Assembly (NCBI GenBank): GCA_021018815.1
Contig: JAITYX010000049.1
Location: 2,418,001-2,482,000, forward strand
Direction of reading: 5' to 3'
Length of the DNA: 64,000 bases
Source: Talinum fruticosum
Taxonomy: Eukaryota; Streptophyta; Magnoliopsida; Caryophyllales; Talinaceae
In this document: in pieces, positions 11,560-23,248 of the stretch
How the letters are laid out: each line of letters opens with the position of its first letter
How positions within the stretch are numbered: the first letter of the stretch is position 1
Made by a program: the position numbers and the translations under genes
The notes under the pieces: model-generated
Databases searched by the model: none
What the model was told of the DNA's origin: nothing
What the model saw: the letters and a program-made list of their open reading frames with translations, nothing else

Positions 11560-14500
11560 TTAAGCATTTAACATACCAAGCTCATTCGAATAAAACAAAA
11601 CTGATCTTCACCAAGAGGCTTAGTAAAGATATCGGCTAGTTGAAGATTAGTAGGAATGAACCGAAGTTCAATATCACCTTTTACGAGTGATCGCGTAAGA
11701 AGTGATACCGACCTCGATATGCTTTGTTTTTTAGTGCTAGACGGGATTCTTGGTGATACTAATTGCGCTTTGGTTGTCACACTTGATTGGAGCCGAGTTG
11801 AGGAATAGTCCAAGATCCTTCAAGTGTTGTTTAATCCATAGAATCTAAGCGCAACGAGCTCCAGCTGCAATATATTCAGCTTCGGCAGTTGATAGAGCTA
11901 CGAGTTACGCTTCTTTGAGTGCCGAGATATTAGGGATTGACCCAGAAATTGGCAAGCTCCGGATGTGCTCTTTCAATCAACTTTGTGTCCTGCGTAGTCT
12001 GCGTTTGAGTATCCGAGTCGAGTTAGTTACGAGTCTCCGGAATACTATAGACCTAAATTACGAGTACTGCAAGATATCCGAATATTCTCTTCACCGCAAT
12101 GAGATGTGATTCTTTTGGATTAGCTTGAAATCTTGCGCATAGGCAAACACTGAACATTATATCTAGCCTGCTTGGAAGTAAGATATAGTAAAGATCCAAT
12201 CATACCTCGATAGAGTTTCGATCTATTGCTTTACCTTTCTCATCTAAGTCAAGTTTTATCTTGCTTGCTCATAGGGGTAGATGCGTGCTTTGCATCTTGA
12301 AGTTTGTATTTCTTCAGCAGTTCCTTGGTGTACTTTGATTGATGAACAAAGATTCCATCTTTGTCTTGTTTGATTTGTAACCCAAGGAAGAAATTGAGTT
12401 CTCCCATCATACTCATTTGGAATTCTTGACTCATCAACTCGGAAAATTCTCGGCACGAGAAATTCATTAGTAGCACCGAAAATAATATCATCAACATAGA
12501 TTTGAACAATAAGGAAATCTTTCTCCTTGGTCTTTATGAAGAGGGTCTTGTCGATCTGACCTCTTTTAAAATCATTTTCAACCAAGAAGCTACTCGAGTC
12601 TTTCATACCAAGGTCGAGGTGCTTGTTTAAGACCATAGAGAGCCTTTTGAAGTTTGAAAATGTGATTTGGAAATTACGAGTTTTCAAAACCGGGAGGTCT
12701 GCTCGACATAGACTTCTTCTTTAATAAAACCATTGAGAAATGCACACTTAACATCCATTTGATATAATTTAATATGCATCTTTGGATGCAAATGCCAACG
12801 ATATTCTAATAGCTTCGATTCAGCTACAGGTACAAAGGTTTCCCCACAATCAATTCCTTCTTCTTGATTGTAACCTTGAGCCACAAGTCTAGCCTTGTTT
12901 CGACTACCACTCCACCCTCATCCAGTTTGTTCTTGAAAACCCATTTGGTTCCTATAGCTGGGTGGTCGGAAGGTCGGTTGGTCAAAGTCCGAGACTTGGT
13001 TTCTCTCGAATTGATTAAGTTCCTCTTGTATGGCCTCTACCCATTCGGGCTCATTAAGGGCCTCTAGTGCATTTTGGGTTCGAGTCAATGAAATGAATGC
13101 AGTGAATGCACATAGATTGTGTATAGAGGAACGAGTTCTTACCCCATTGTTGATATCGAAATGATGTTTTCTTGGGGATGACTGGAAGTAAATTTGAATG
13201 CTTTACCAGTTCTTTGATTCGCCGAGTTTGTGGGCTGAGCTGCTTGATCTTCGAAGCTTGTTCCGAGTGATCCTCTTCATTAACTTGTTCGTTACGAGCG
13301 AGCTCTTGAAGCTGTCTCATTCCGAGTTTCCTCGTTACGAGTGACTTCATTCCGAGCAAGTTGGGTCCGAGTCTTTGTAGGCTCGGCTTTGTCATCATCT
13401 TTTCGAGCTTCGGTTCGAGTATGAAGACTCACTTGGCTTCTCATGTTCAAGCTCATCAAATACTACGTGGATGCTTTCTTCCACTTTGTTAGTTCGCTTA
13501 TTGAAGATGCGATAAGCTTTGCTATGAGAGGAGTAACCCGGAAAAATACCTCCGTCGACCGAGCATCAAACTTGGTCGGATGATCCTTACCATTGTTGTG
13601 AACGAAGCACTTACATCCGAATGGTTTGAAATAGGAAATATTTGGCTTCTTCCCTTTGTAGAACTCATAAGGTGTTTTCTTGAGAACGGGTCCGATGAGG
13701 CATCTATTTAGAGTGTAGTTGGGCTGTGTTCACTCGCCTCCGCCCGAAAATAGTAAGGCAAGTTGTGCTCAATCATCATCGTCCTTGCTATTTCTTCAAG
13801 GGTTCTGTTCTTTCTCTCTACTACTCCATTCTATTGAGGAGTTCTGGGTGCTGAGAAGTTGTGAGAGATTCCATTTTTGTCACGGAACTCGAGAATTTTG
13901 AGTAATCGAACTCCCTTCCATGGTCGGTTCAAATCTTCCGGATCTAAGTCCGAGACTCAACTTGAATTTTTCTGCAGAGCTTGCTGAACTCCTTGAAAGC
14001 TTCATTTTTGTGCTTAAGAAAACACACCCGGGTAAATCGTGAATAATCATCAATAATAACAAGTATGTAAGATTTACCTCCGAGACTCTTCACGGGGATT
14101 TCACCACATAAGTCCATACGCGAGTAATTCAAGCACGTTGGATGTGGAAGCTGTCTTCGAGAGATTTGAATGAAGATCCGAGTTGTTTTCCTCCGGTGCA
14201 TGCTTCACATACTTTGTCTTTCTCAAAAACACAGTTAGGTAAACCCCTAACTAGACCATTAGATGCCAATTTCTTGATAGTATGCACGCTAATATGGCCT
14301 AGTCTACGATGCCAAGTCCATGAATCATCATGGAGAGATGCTTTTAAGCAAGATAAATTCGACTTGGGTTAGAAAGAGGAATGATGTAAGTATTAGCCGA
14401 TCTCTTACCTGAAAGCTTGATCTCTTTGGTAGAGACATCGGAGATAGTGCAATTGGTGCGAGTGAATCTTACCTCTTGAACTTTGTCACATAGTTGAGAG

Positions 14501-14770
14501 ATGCTTGAGCAGATTATATTTTAATCCCTTTGACAAGATAGACTGGACTGACCGGATTGGTTCCTTTTCCAATCTTGTCAATCCCCACAATCTTGCCTTT
14601 GCTATCATCTCCAAATGTGACTTTTCCTCCTTTATGTCTATTCAACTCGGAAAACGAGTCCTGCATCTCCTGACATATGGCGTGAACATCCACTTGTCAA
14701 GGTACCGGTGTCCTTTTGATCTCTTCGAGTGACCTGCAAAACAAAGAGAATCTAACCCTTCTCACTTCCT
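11560..14770 (-). pseudogene. pol of element B: protease, integrase, RT, RNase H
   Basis: Minus strand. The protease segment (14720-14580) has a one-base insertion at the Asp-Ser/Thr-Gly codons near 14690. The integrase zinc region lies at about 14340-14190 and the core at 14130-13880, with MDLCGEI, an IDDYSRF segment and the later Glu region. The C-terminal part with KVEESIHVVFDE lies near 13450. RT runs from about 13065 with MDVKCAFLNG (12765-12735) and an intact YVDDIIFGATNE motif (12510-12475). RNase H follows and pol ends with TAA at 11562-11560. Frameshifts separate most domains. Confidence 0.88.
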
Positions 14771-16562
14771 CTAACGAACCCGAGTAACATTCCTTACTGT
14801 GGTCCTTTTCGAGGAAGAAGGTGTTTTGGAACCCAGATTTGAATGACTTTGGGTTTTGTCTAATTCGAGTCTTCCTCTCGAGAAGCCGAGTCCGTGTCTC
14901 TTTCTTTTTGAAAACCTTTCCTTTTGAAATAGGAGAGAATGGTTTCTTTTTGTAAACGATTCTGGGCTTAGTCCTTCTTTCATTTACGTCAATGGGACCT
15001 TGCTTAGCTTTCCTGAACTTCACGGTTACGGAGTCATTTTTAAACGAGTTCGAGTAGGAATTTGATTCCTCTTCTCTGTTGAAACCAAGACCTTCTTTTC
15101 GAAAGGAGACACATTGTGATCCTAAGAGCATGTCAAGGTTTTTCGACCTTGAGTAAATTTTAAAATCGGATCTTGAGACTCGGTGAGCTTCTGTTTTAGT
15201 TGCTCATTTTCTTTCTGAGTAACTCGGACTCGGTCTCATTAACTTGAGCACTAGTCTTGAGTTCTCCGAGTGTGAGTCTCGGTTTTTCCAATTCATTTTT
15301 CAAAGAATTGCTCTCATATGAAATTGACTCAAGTTGTTCTTTGAAATTAGAAGAATCGGAATTGGACTTTTCTTCCAAAGTAAAAATATATTTAGCTAAA
15401 TCAACTTTGGAGAATTTGAGGAAGTAATTTATTACCTCTTGGGGATTAGTTTCCTCATTGTCCGAATCCGAGTCGACTCTCTTTCGGCTTCCGAGTCGGA
15501 GATTGCAATCGAGACACTTTAAGTCATCCGAGTCCTCGTCATCTTCGATGAGTCCTCATCGCTCCATGTTGCCATCATGGCCTTTTTCTTCTTCCTGTCC
15601 CTTTTCCTTTTTGGACGAGTCCTTGACTATGTGGTCTTTGCTTGCCACATTCAAAACATCCAGAATTCTTAGATAAAGATAACTTTGAAGGAGAAGAAAA
15701 CTTACCTTTTCTATCTCTCTTATCTTTCTTGTAGAATTCTTCTTTTGGCCTTTTGTCCCATCTTTTGTGCTTCATCATTCTCTTGAAGCCTCTTACAATG
15801 AGTGCCATGGGATCGTCTTCCGAGTCGGAAGAGCTCGGATTTGCTTCTTTGGATTACGAGGCTTTAAGTGCAATGTTCCTTTTGGTACTACCCTCGAGCA
15901 TCCTCCTCTTTTAGATGGATTTCGTGTGTTAGAAGCTTTCCAATGAGCTCGTCGGCTTTAAGAGTGAGAGGTTCCGAGCCTCCTCTATGGCGGTCACTTT
16001 GGGACCCCATCTTTTCTTGGGTAGGCTTACGAGAATTTTTCGGCAGATTTCTTCGTGGGAGATCTTCTTACCCAGTGATTTGAGATTGTTGGTAATCTCG
16101 AGTAAATCGAATGAACATCCGAGTGATGTTCTCCTCCGGCTCCATCTTAAAAAGCTCATATTTGTGAAGATATTGACTTATCTTTGCTTGTCCGACCTGG
16201 CTTGTGCCTTCGTAAGTGTTGACAAGGGTGTCCCACACTTCTTTTGCTGAATCACGAGCGGACACTCGGTTGTATTCTTCCGAGCTAATGGCGCACATCG
16301 GAATGTTCATCGCCTTGAAGTTCTTCCCGAACTTCTCTGCTTCACCCGGAGTGAATTTGGCTTTTGTCTTTGGGATGATTCGAATTCCTCTGTCTTCATT
16401 GGAATGTAGTTTCCTTGTTGTATGATTTCCCATACATCTTTATCATGATCCATGAGGAAACATTCCATAAGCTTCTTCCAAGTGCCCAAAGTTTGATTGT
16501 TTGAATTTTGGTGGCCTGTTGGAAGATCTTCCTTCGTCGAACTCTCCGGTGTTCCGAGCCAT
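14771..16562 (-). pseudogene. gag of element B, frameshifted
   Basis: The minus-strand ATG at 16562-16560 opens MARN-GEF, with the PBS 35 bp upstream. The copia gag core is recognisable: EEYNRVSARD, KEVWDTLVNTYEGTSQV, ISQYLHKYELFKMEPEENITRM (split over 16430-16070) and EEICRKILVSLPKKRW (near 16050-15990). The zinc knuckle near 15663-15639 starts with CFEC but is then broken by a frameshift. A Lys/Glu-rich segment with a coiled-coil look follows (15380-15196), then a basic tail (15000-14775). All landmarks are in the usual order. Confidence 0.85.
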
Positions 16563-16596
16563 TTAAACCTTTGGATTGTTAAATCCTTTACGAAAG

Positions 16597-16613
16597 GCTA
16601 GGCTCGATACCAA
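16597..16613 (-). other. primer binding site of element B
   Basis: On the minus strand TTGGTATCGAGCCTAGC directly follows the 5' LTR, separated by about one base. It resembles the TGGTATCAGAGC-type site complementary to the 3' end of initiator Met-tRNA used by most plant copia elements, with the CAGAG part changed to CGAG. Confidence 0.8.
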
Positions 16614-16614
16614 T

Positions 16615-18194
16615 TGGAGGATTGCTCGGGGAGAGGTTGAGTCACCCTAGAGGGGGTGAATAGGGTGAGAAAGTAATCTTGTGGAAACTTTAGCTTTTAC
16701 GTCAAAAACAAGACAGAGACAGGTTCCGAGTCTATCAATAGGGTCGGATAAGTTTGGACTCGAAATGCTATCACGAATATACAAGCAAGTCGAGTAGGAG
16801 TAATATGACCGTCTCGAGTCTAGAATGAACTCGGAAAGATAACACTTAGAAATTACATGGAAACCCTCCTGGGGCGGAAAACCACGGACCGTGTCAATCC
16901 ATACACGAAGTCAAATCCACTATTTTGAGTCCACAAAATACCGTGAGTCGGCCGAACCCGAGTTGATCCCTTAGACAACTCTATACAAGTTTTCCTAGAC
17001 TCGAAATTCCCTTATCCGATCTAGTACTTCCTAGCTGATATAACCCTTACAGCTAGGGACAACTAAGTCGAAATAACCCTTACGGCTTAGTCGAGGGACC
17101 TTACAAAGAATGTCGGAAAGAGTTTGTAATCGAGTACAAGACCTTACAACTCGGAAAGTAATGAATTACAGAGTGAGAGTTGTAAGTTGAAGATTGAAAG
17201 TGAGTACAATAACTTTGCTCAAGTATGTGTATTAACAATAGGTTCGGCAATCTTTAAGTCTTGTGAAGTGACTTCTATTTATAGATAACCATGCAGAGTA
17301 GCCGTTATCTTCATCTACTCGACCGAGAGTCTTACGTGACCGTTGATAAAAGCTTTACGAGTCACTCGGAAAGTATCCATTGTAATGTGAGCGTTGGACA
17401 ACGGTTTAACTCTCTTGAAAGTCCCAAAACCATTGGTAGTGTCTTGAAAGATAAGGTGGAAACCACCGTTAAGCTTAGCGTTTCGGTTTTCCAGATTTGG
17501 AAACAGACGGCTCGACACAATCTTACGGGACCTGGAGCGAGGAAGGTGAAAAGCCATGTCTGCTGGTGATTTGACGTTACGAAGCCGGTTACTTTTGTAG
17601 TTTGAAAAGTGTGACCTCGATTGAATAACCTACAAAAGTAAATCAATTTTGGTTCTCAAAGTATAAAATATTTGGTCCAAGGTTAGACACGAGATAATAA
17701 AATGATTATGATAAATGAACCAACTGATTATCCGAGTTAGAAACGGAATGGAATTTTCTGAGTCCAATATCCATGATACTCGGAATTCCATTTGACTTAG
17801 TCTAAGTAATAGATCAAGTTCCATAAAGAATATCGAGTGAAATAACTTGATATAGACTAAGTATGAAACAGACTAGAGGTATTGACTCTAACGAAAATAG
17901 AGCTTATAATCGAAGTCGGATTACGAGTGAGAAAATACGAAATACTAGTCTATTCAATCTGCGATAAATCGAGTGATGAGGGACTCGAACGGAGAATCGG
18001 TTTTCGAGTCACTTATAGATAAGCAAGAAATATACGAAGTAAAAGTCGTATCACTTAGAAAAGATACCATTTTACTCAAAGAAGTTTCGAGATACGAGAG
18101 AATGCCTTGGAATCAAAACTCTATAAGTATGGGATGGTTATACCGACTCATTTAATGCAACTCGTAAATGCGTTGAGAGATGTCCGAGTCTTCA
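16615..18194 (-). repeat. 5' LTR of element B
   Basis: 1580 bp with TG...CA ends read as TGGAGGATTGCTCGG and GTCCGAGTCTTCA. Minus-strand TATAAATAG at 17283-17275. Differences from the 3' LTR cluster at CTG/CAG words, for example TTCTGTC against TTACGTC and ACTCAAA against ACTCGGA. Confidence 0.92.
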
Positions 18195-19764
18195 ATGACC
18201 ATGCTCAGCCTTCCCGAATTTCACGAGTTCGGAATCCTTTTTGAAAATATTTGAGTAGGAATTAGGTTCCTCCTCTTTGTTAAATCTAAGTCCTTCTTTC
18301 TTGAAAGAGACACATTGAGAGCTTAAAAGCATGTCAAGGTTTTTCGACCTTGAGTAAATTTCAAAATAAGTTCTTGAGACTCATTGAACTTTTGTTTCGG
18401 ATGCTCATTTTTCTTCTAAGTGACTCGGACTCGGTCTCATTAGCTTGAGTACTAGTCTCGAGTTCTCTTAGAATAAGTCTCGATTTTCGAATTCATTTTT
18501 CAAACCAATACTCTCAAAAGTAAGAGACTCAAGTTGTTCTTTGAATTGAGAAGAATCAGAATTGGACTTTTCTTCCAAAGTATAAATGTATTTTGCTAAA
18601 TCAACTTTGGAGAACTTAAGAAAGTATTCAATTACCTCTTGAGGATTTCTCTCCTCGGTGTTTGAGTTGTCGAGTCCGACTTAGATTCAGCTTCCGAGTC
18701 CGTTAATGCCGTCGGACACTTTGAGTCATCCGAATCCTCATCTTCTTATGATAAGGCTTCATCACTCCATGTGGCCATTATAGCCTTCTTCTTCTTTCTG
18801 CCCCTCTTTCTCCTTGGACAGTCTTCGACTATATGATCTTTGCTTGCCACATTCAAAACAGCTGATTTCTTAGTTAAAGATAATTTTGAAGGGGAGGAGT
18901 GTTTACCTTTTCTGTCCCTCTTATCTTTCTTGTAGAACTCTTCCCTTGGCCTCTTCTCCCATTTCTTGTGCTACATCATTCTTTTGAATCCTCGGGAAAT
19001 GAGTGCCATGGGATCTTCTTCCGAGTTTGAGGAGCTCAAATTTTCTCCTCTCGTTTTCTCGAGGCTTTCAGCGCAATGTTCTTTTTGGTGCTAACCTCAT
19101 CATCCTTTTCTTCCAGATGGATTTCATGAGTAAGTAGCTTCCCAATCAGTTTGTCCGGCTTTAGTTGAGAGAGGTTCCGAGCTTCCTCAATGGCTGTCAC
19201 CTTGGGAACCCATCTTCTCTTTGGTAGACTTTTTAGAATTTTTCTGCACATTTCTTCATGGGAATCTTTCCACCTAGAGATTTGAGATGGTTTGTAATCT
19301 CGGTGAAGCGTATAAACATCCGAGTGATGTTTTCTTCTAGCGCCATCTTAAACAGCTCATATTTGTGAAGATATTGACTTATCTTCGCTTGTCTCGCTTA
19401 GCTTATTCCTTCATATGTGTTGACAAGAGTGTCTCACACATCTCTAGTCTGTATCACAAGCCGACACTCTGTTGTACTCTTCCGAGCTGATAGCGCACAT
19501 TAGAATGTTCATCGCTTTGAAGTTCTTTCCGAACTTTTCGACTCTTCATTGGTGTACTCGAACTTCGCTTTAGGCATAGGTCTTGTATCTTCCATCTTCA
19601 TTGGAATGTAATTGCCTTCTTGTATGATGCTCCAAACATCTCCATCGTTGTCTAACAGAAAGCATTCCATTACCTTCTTCCGAGTGCACGAAATTTGATC
19701 CTTTGAACTTAGGTGGTCTCGTTGGAAGATCTTCCTTCATCAAACTCTCCGCTGTTCGAGCCAT
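18195..19764 (-). pseudogene. gag of element A, frameshifted
   Basis: The minus-strand ATG at 19764-19762 opens MARTAESLMKED, 40 bp downstream of the PBS. Core gag blocks match element B: the SQYLHKYELF equivalent (about 19380-19340), MCRKILKSLPKRRW (19251-19210), KVTAIEEARNLSQLKPDK and HEIHLEEKDDEV. The zinc knuckle region (about 18870-18840) has lost its second Cys codon. A coiled-coil-like Lys/Glu-rich part follows to 18400. It continues at 7294 beyond the inserted element B. Confidence 0.85.
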
Positions 19765-19804
19765 CTGATCTTTAGACCTTTGGATTGTTAGATCCTTTCC
19801 GAAA

Positions 19805-19823
19805 GGCTAGGCTCTAATACCAA
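19805..19823 (-). other. primer binding site of element A
   Basis: The minus strand reads TGGTATTAGAGCCTAGCC next to the LTR end. It is a Met-tRNA-type primer binding site with one or two changes from TGGTATCAGAGC. Confidence 0.8.
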
Positions 19824-19824
19824 T

Positions 19825-21302
19825 TGAAGGTTTGCTCTTGGAGAGTCCTAGTCACCCTAGAGGGGGTGAATAGCGTGATGAGGAAATTTTAACAAACTTA
19901 GAGAATTTAAGCTTGAAAGGAATGAACAAGATAATCCGAGTCTAGATTGGACTCGGAAAAGTGTAAACTCGGAGATACGTGGAAACCCTCCCGGGGCGAG
20001 AAAACCACGGACAGTGCTAGTCCAAGCACCAAGTCAAATACACTATTTTGAATCCACAAAATAAAGCGGATCGATTCAACCGAATTGCTCCCGTAAACAA
20101 TTCCTTATAGAGTTTTCCTAGACCGAGAAATTCCCTTATCCGATCTAGTACTTCCTAACCGAGGTAACCTTTATAGCTAGAGACAATTGAGCTAAGTTAA
20201 CCCATACAACTCAGTCAAGGGACCTTACTCAGAAAGTAAGAGGAGTATGTAACTTATTATAAGACTTTACAACTCAAAAAGTATGAATTTCAAGTCGGAG
20301 TCTGTAAATAGAAGATTGAATATGAATACAATGACTTTTGCTTTAAGTAATGTTTTTTAACAATAATTCCAACAATCTTCAAGTCTTGAGAAGTGGCTTC
20401 TATTTGTAGATGACCAAGTAGATTAGCCGTTGTGAATAATTTAATTGGGAGCCTTGTTGTACCGTTGTAAGGGTTCTTCGAGTCGCTCAAAAAGATCCGT
20501 TGGGATGTGAATTTTGTGCAATCGCTCTTAGCTCCTAAAGGTGCTCCAGTCAGCTGGTGCTGTCTTAAAAGTAAGGTGGAAACCACCATTGAGTTTAGTG
20601 TTGAAGTTTTCCAGTTTTGGAAATAGACAACCCTAACACGTAGTCCGAGCCTTGTTCGAAGTAGAAAAGCCTTGTCTCGTTGGTGATTGACGACTTGAAG
20701 CCTAGGTTACTTTTGTATTTCAAAAATGAGATAACCTTGTTTTGATAACATACAAAAGTAAACAATTTTGGTTCTCAAAGTATAAAATACTTTGGTCTAA
20801 GATTAGGCATAGATAATAATTTAATTAAGATAATTAAGTGCATAATTATCTCGAGGCCTAGAAGAGTGAAATTTTCCGAGTCTAATATTCATTATCCTCA
20901 AATTCCATAAGAGTCGAGTCCTAAGAAAGATCAAGTTATAAGAGTGAAAACATCGAGTATAAGAACTTGATCTGGACAAATAATTCTCAAACAAACAAAC
21001 CGACTTAGAAAGTTGAATTAACACCGTAATTCACTTTACTTCAAAATATGCAATCGAGCCTCGATAAAAAGTGTTAGAGAGATTATTTGAACATGCGATA
21101 AATCTGAGTAAGTCAGAAACATAAATGTGAGAAGGTAGACAAGAATGCGTGTTACGAGTCGAGTCGAATCTAAGGAAAACTTATGCAGGAGTTTCTATAG
21201 CACTCGGAATGACTTGTAATCAAAACTTAGAAGGGATGAGGTTTGTACACTGAGTCTTTGGATAGTACTCGGAATGATCTAGATTCAGAGTATGAGTCTT
21301 CA
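19825..21302 (-). repeat. 5' LTR of element A
   Basis: 1478 bp, from TGAAGGTTTGCTC at 19825 to ATGAGTCTTCA at 21302. It follows the PBS of A. Its right flank is Tat-like leader sequence, so A inserted into a gypsy element. The partner 3' LTR lies left of the window. It differs clearly from the element B LTRs, so it is a separate subfamily. Confidence 0.88.
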
Positions 21303-21493
21303 AGAACCAGTGGGAGTCTCTTTTCAGAAAGGGTAAAGAGGGGGTACAATAAAGTTTTCCTAGTGGTCGAAAACAAGTATTTAAACTAGTTCAAAGGTTG
21401 CTAAATGCAGGATGTCTAATGCAAGCACATTATTAAAAATACACTACTCAAATTTTCATGTTTCGCCCTCATAATAAAAAATTTAACCCCAGT
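21303..21493 (-). mobile_element. fragment of Tat-like gypsy leader (second copy of family U)
   Basis: Similar in the same orientation to 41955-42125: both share AAATGCAGGATG and TAATGCAA, a following ACTCAAA segment, and CCCCAGT at the end. In the copy at 42118 that end is part of the primer binding site. Here the match breaks at CCCCAG/TTGTAACAACC, where another LTR begins. Confidence 0.6.
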
Positions 21494-22078
21494 TGTAACA
21501 ACCCCACCCTAATTAATATTATTAAACAATAATTAAGCTAACTAAATCGAGCACGTGCACTTCAATTCAAAATTTATAAGTGTTTGTTTTTGCATGGCTC
21601 GAACTACCGTGGGGGTCTTCAATCAAACATATGATTTCGAATATATTGGACAAAGAAGGATACTAATAAAATAACCCGACTAAATATTAAATGTGAAATA
21701 CTAAAGAATGAAAATAAAATTACATCCTTATATCTTTTATAAAAATAAAAAAGAAGGTGTAGTAGCACAATTAAACATATACATATGATCTATATAAATA
21801 GGATAAAATTAAATTTAATAAATTAGATCAATTATGAGCACTGCATATCAATACTTGATTTAAATGACATCTAATTGGTTGTATAATATTTTTGTTGACC
21901 TTCATAATTTTAAAAATAATTAGCGTTATGTTTTCATTGGATTAATTCACATGTGTTAAAATTATTAATATTATATTTAATAAGTTACCTAATCATATAA
22001 AATTGGTCAAGCCAAAGTCAAAATCAAGTCAAGTCAAGTTAAGTCAAATGCATACTTAGTAATAAAGCAAATAAATAA

Positions 22079-22160
<82 letters not shown>

Positions 22161-23225
22161 AAACCAATTGTTTTAACTTGCACATATATTTGCCAAAACC
22201 ATGTTTTTGTTTAGCCATAGTTTTTAAAATTCACATGGTTTTAGCATATGGTTTTCTAAAAACAACTTGACAAGTACCATGCAAGCATTGGTTTGAAATT
22301 CCTATAAATAGGAGTTCGTTTTCCTCTCTTAAAGTACCAAGAAGAAACACACCAAGAAGGAGTATGGAGAACATGAAAAGTTTCGAGGTTTTTGCTTGGT
22401 AGATAAAGAAACACAAAAAGAAGTAGAGAGACGGAAAAGATGATGTTAAAATTATGTTACATGTGTTATTTGGGTAAAAAATTATAGATTAAAAATATAA
22501 ATGGAGGCAAGTTCAAGGGTTAGAGTAAAGAAGATACCCTTAGGGAGTAAGGAAGGTAGGAGAAGGGAAAAGTTAAAATAAGGTGTAAAATAAGGGGTAT
22601 ATCAAGCTAGAATATGGAGTAATTTGGGATGTATTAAAGTTTATAAATATTTTACAACATAGAACAAGAAGTTATCTTCCCAACAAATCATATTTTGCTG
22701 GATTTGGAGGTGTACAATACGAGTTATGACCGTTTTACCAAAACGGTGCAATTTTTGCGTAAATTGGGAGCAATTCGATTCAAGTAAGTTTTTGAGGTTC
22801 TTATTGTTCTTTTTGGACTTTATGATTCAAATTAAAGTTTTAAAGTACTTTTCAAGATTTGTAAATTGGGGTTTTATGACTTGATTTGACATCGGATGAG
22901 CAAGATATGAATTTTCTAAATTAGCTTTAAAATCGACCAAAACGCTCAAGGTTTTGTTATAGGGATTTGTGACAATTTGACATAAATTTTCGAGTTAGTT
23001 CGTTATTAATAATAAGGGAACATATTAAATAACTACCTTGGATGTTTAGAGTTCACTTCCATTTTATTGTTTCATTTTTAAGTTAGTATAAGCCTATACG
23101 AATAACTTTTTAATTGACATGTAAGTATACAACTATAACATATAGATGGAAAAGGTTGGAAATAGAAGTATGTGAAAAATAATGATGTGAAAAATTAATA
23201 TAAGAAGATTATTGAAAGAAAAGAA
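21494..23225 (+). mobile_element. partial gypsy-type LTR, no coding
   Basis: It starts TGTAACAACCCCACCC, the usual opening of plant chromovirus LTRs, directly at a break in the preceding Tat-like leader. It has CTATAAATAGG at 22303 followed by an A/G-rich leader. A segment near 22690-22760 (GGATTTGGAGGTGTACAATACGAG-like) is typical of the R/U5 part of Tekay-type LTRs. It lacks a recognisable 3' end and is cut by the AT repeat and the next LTR. Family assignment is inferred. Confidence 0.5.
22083..22158. repeat. (AT)n(GT)n microsatellite
   Basis: Pure AT dinucleotides at 22083-22126 run straight into GT dinucleotides at 22127-22158. It lies inside the LTR fragment. Confidence 0.97.
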
Positions 23226-23248
23226 TATATATATATATATATATATAT
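23226..23248. repeat. (AT)n microsatellite at LTR border
   Basis: Eleven or so AT units occupy the place where the TGTAAGAC start of the following LTR should be. The terminal bases of that LTR have been lost or replaced. Confidence 0.9.

Larger units (their letters stand above)
7295..18194 (-). mobile_element. element B: full-length SIRE-like copia retrotransposon
   Basis: A complete minus-strand element nested in element A: 5' LTR 16615-18194, PBS 16597-16613, gag-pol 16562-11560, spacer with promoter-like block, env-like gene 10922-about 9265, PPT 8879-8891, 3' LTR 7295-8878. The flanking sequence joins perfectly in sense: 7294 and 18195 together rebuild the gag region of A by comparison with elements C and D. 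The expected 5-bp duplication is imperfect, TAGGA at 7290-7294 against ATGA at 18195-18198. Coding regions carry many frameshifts, so the copy appears non-autonomous. Confidence 0.9.
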
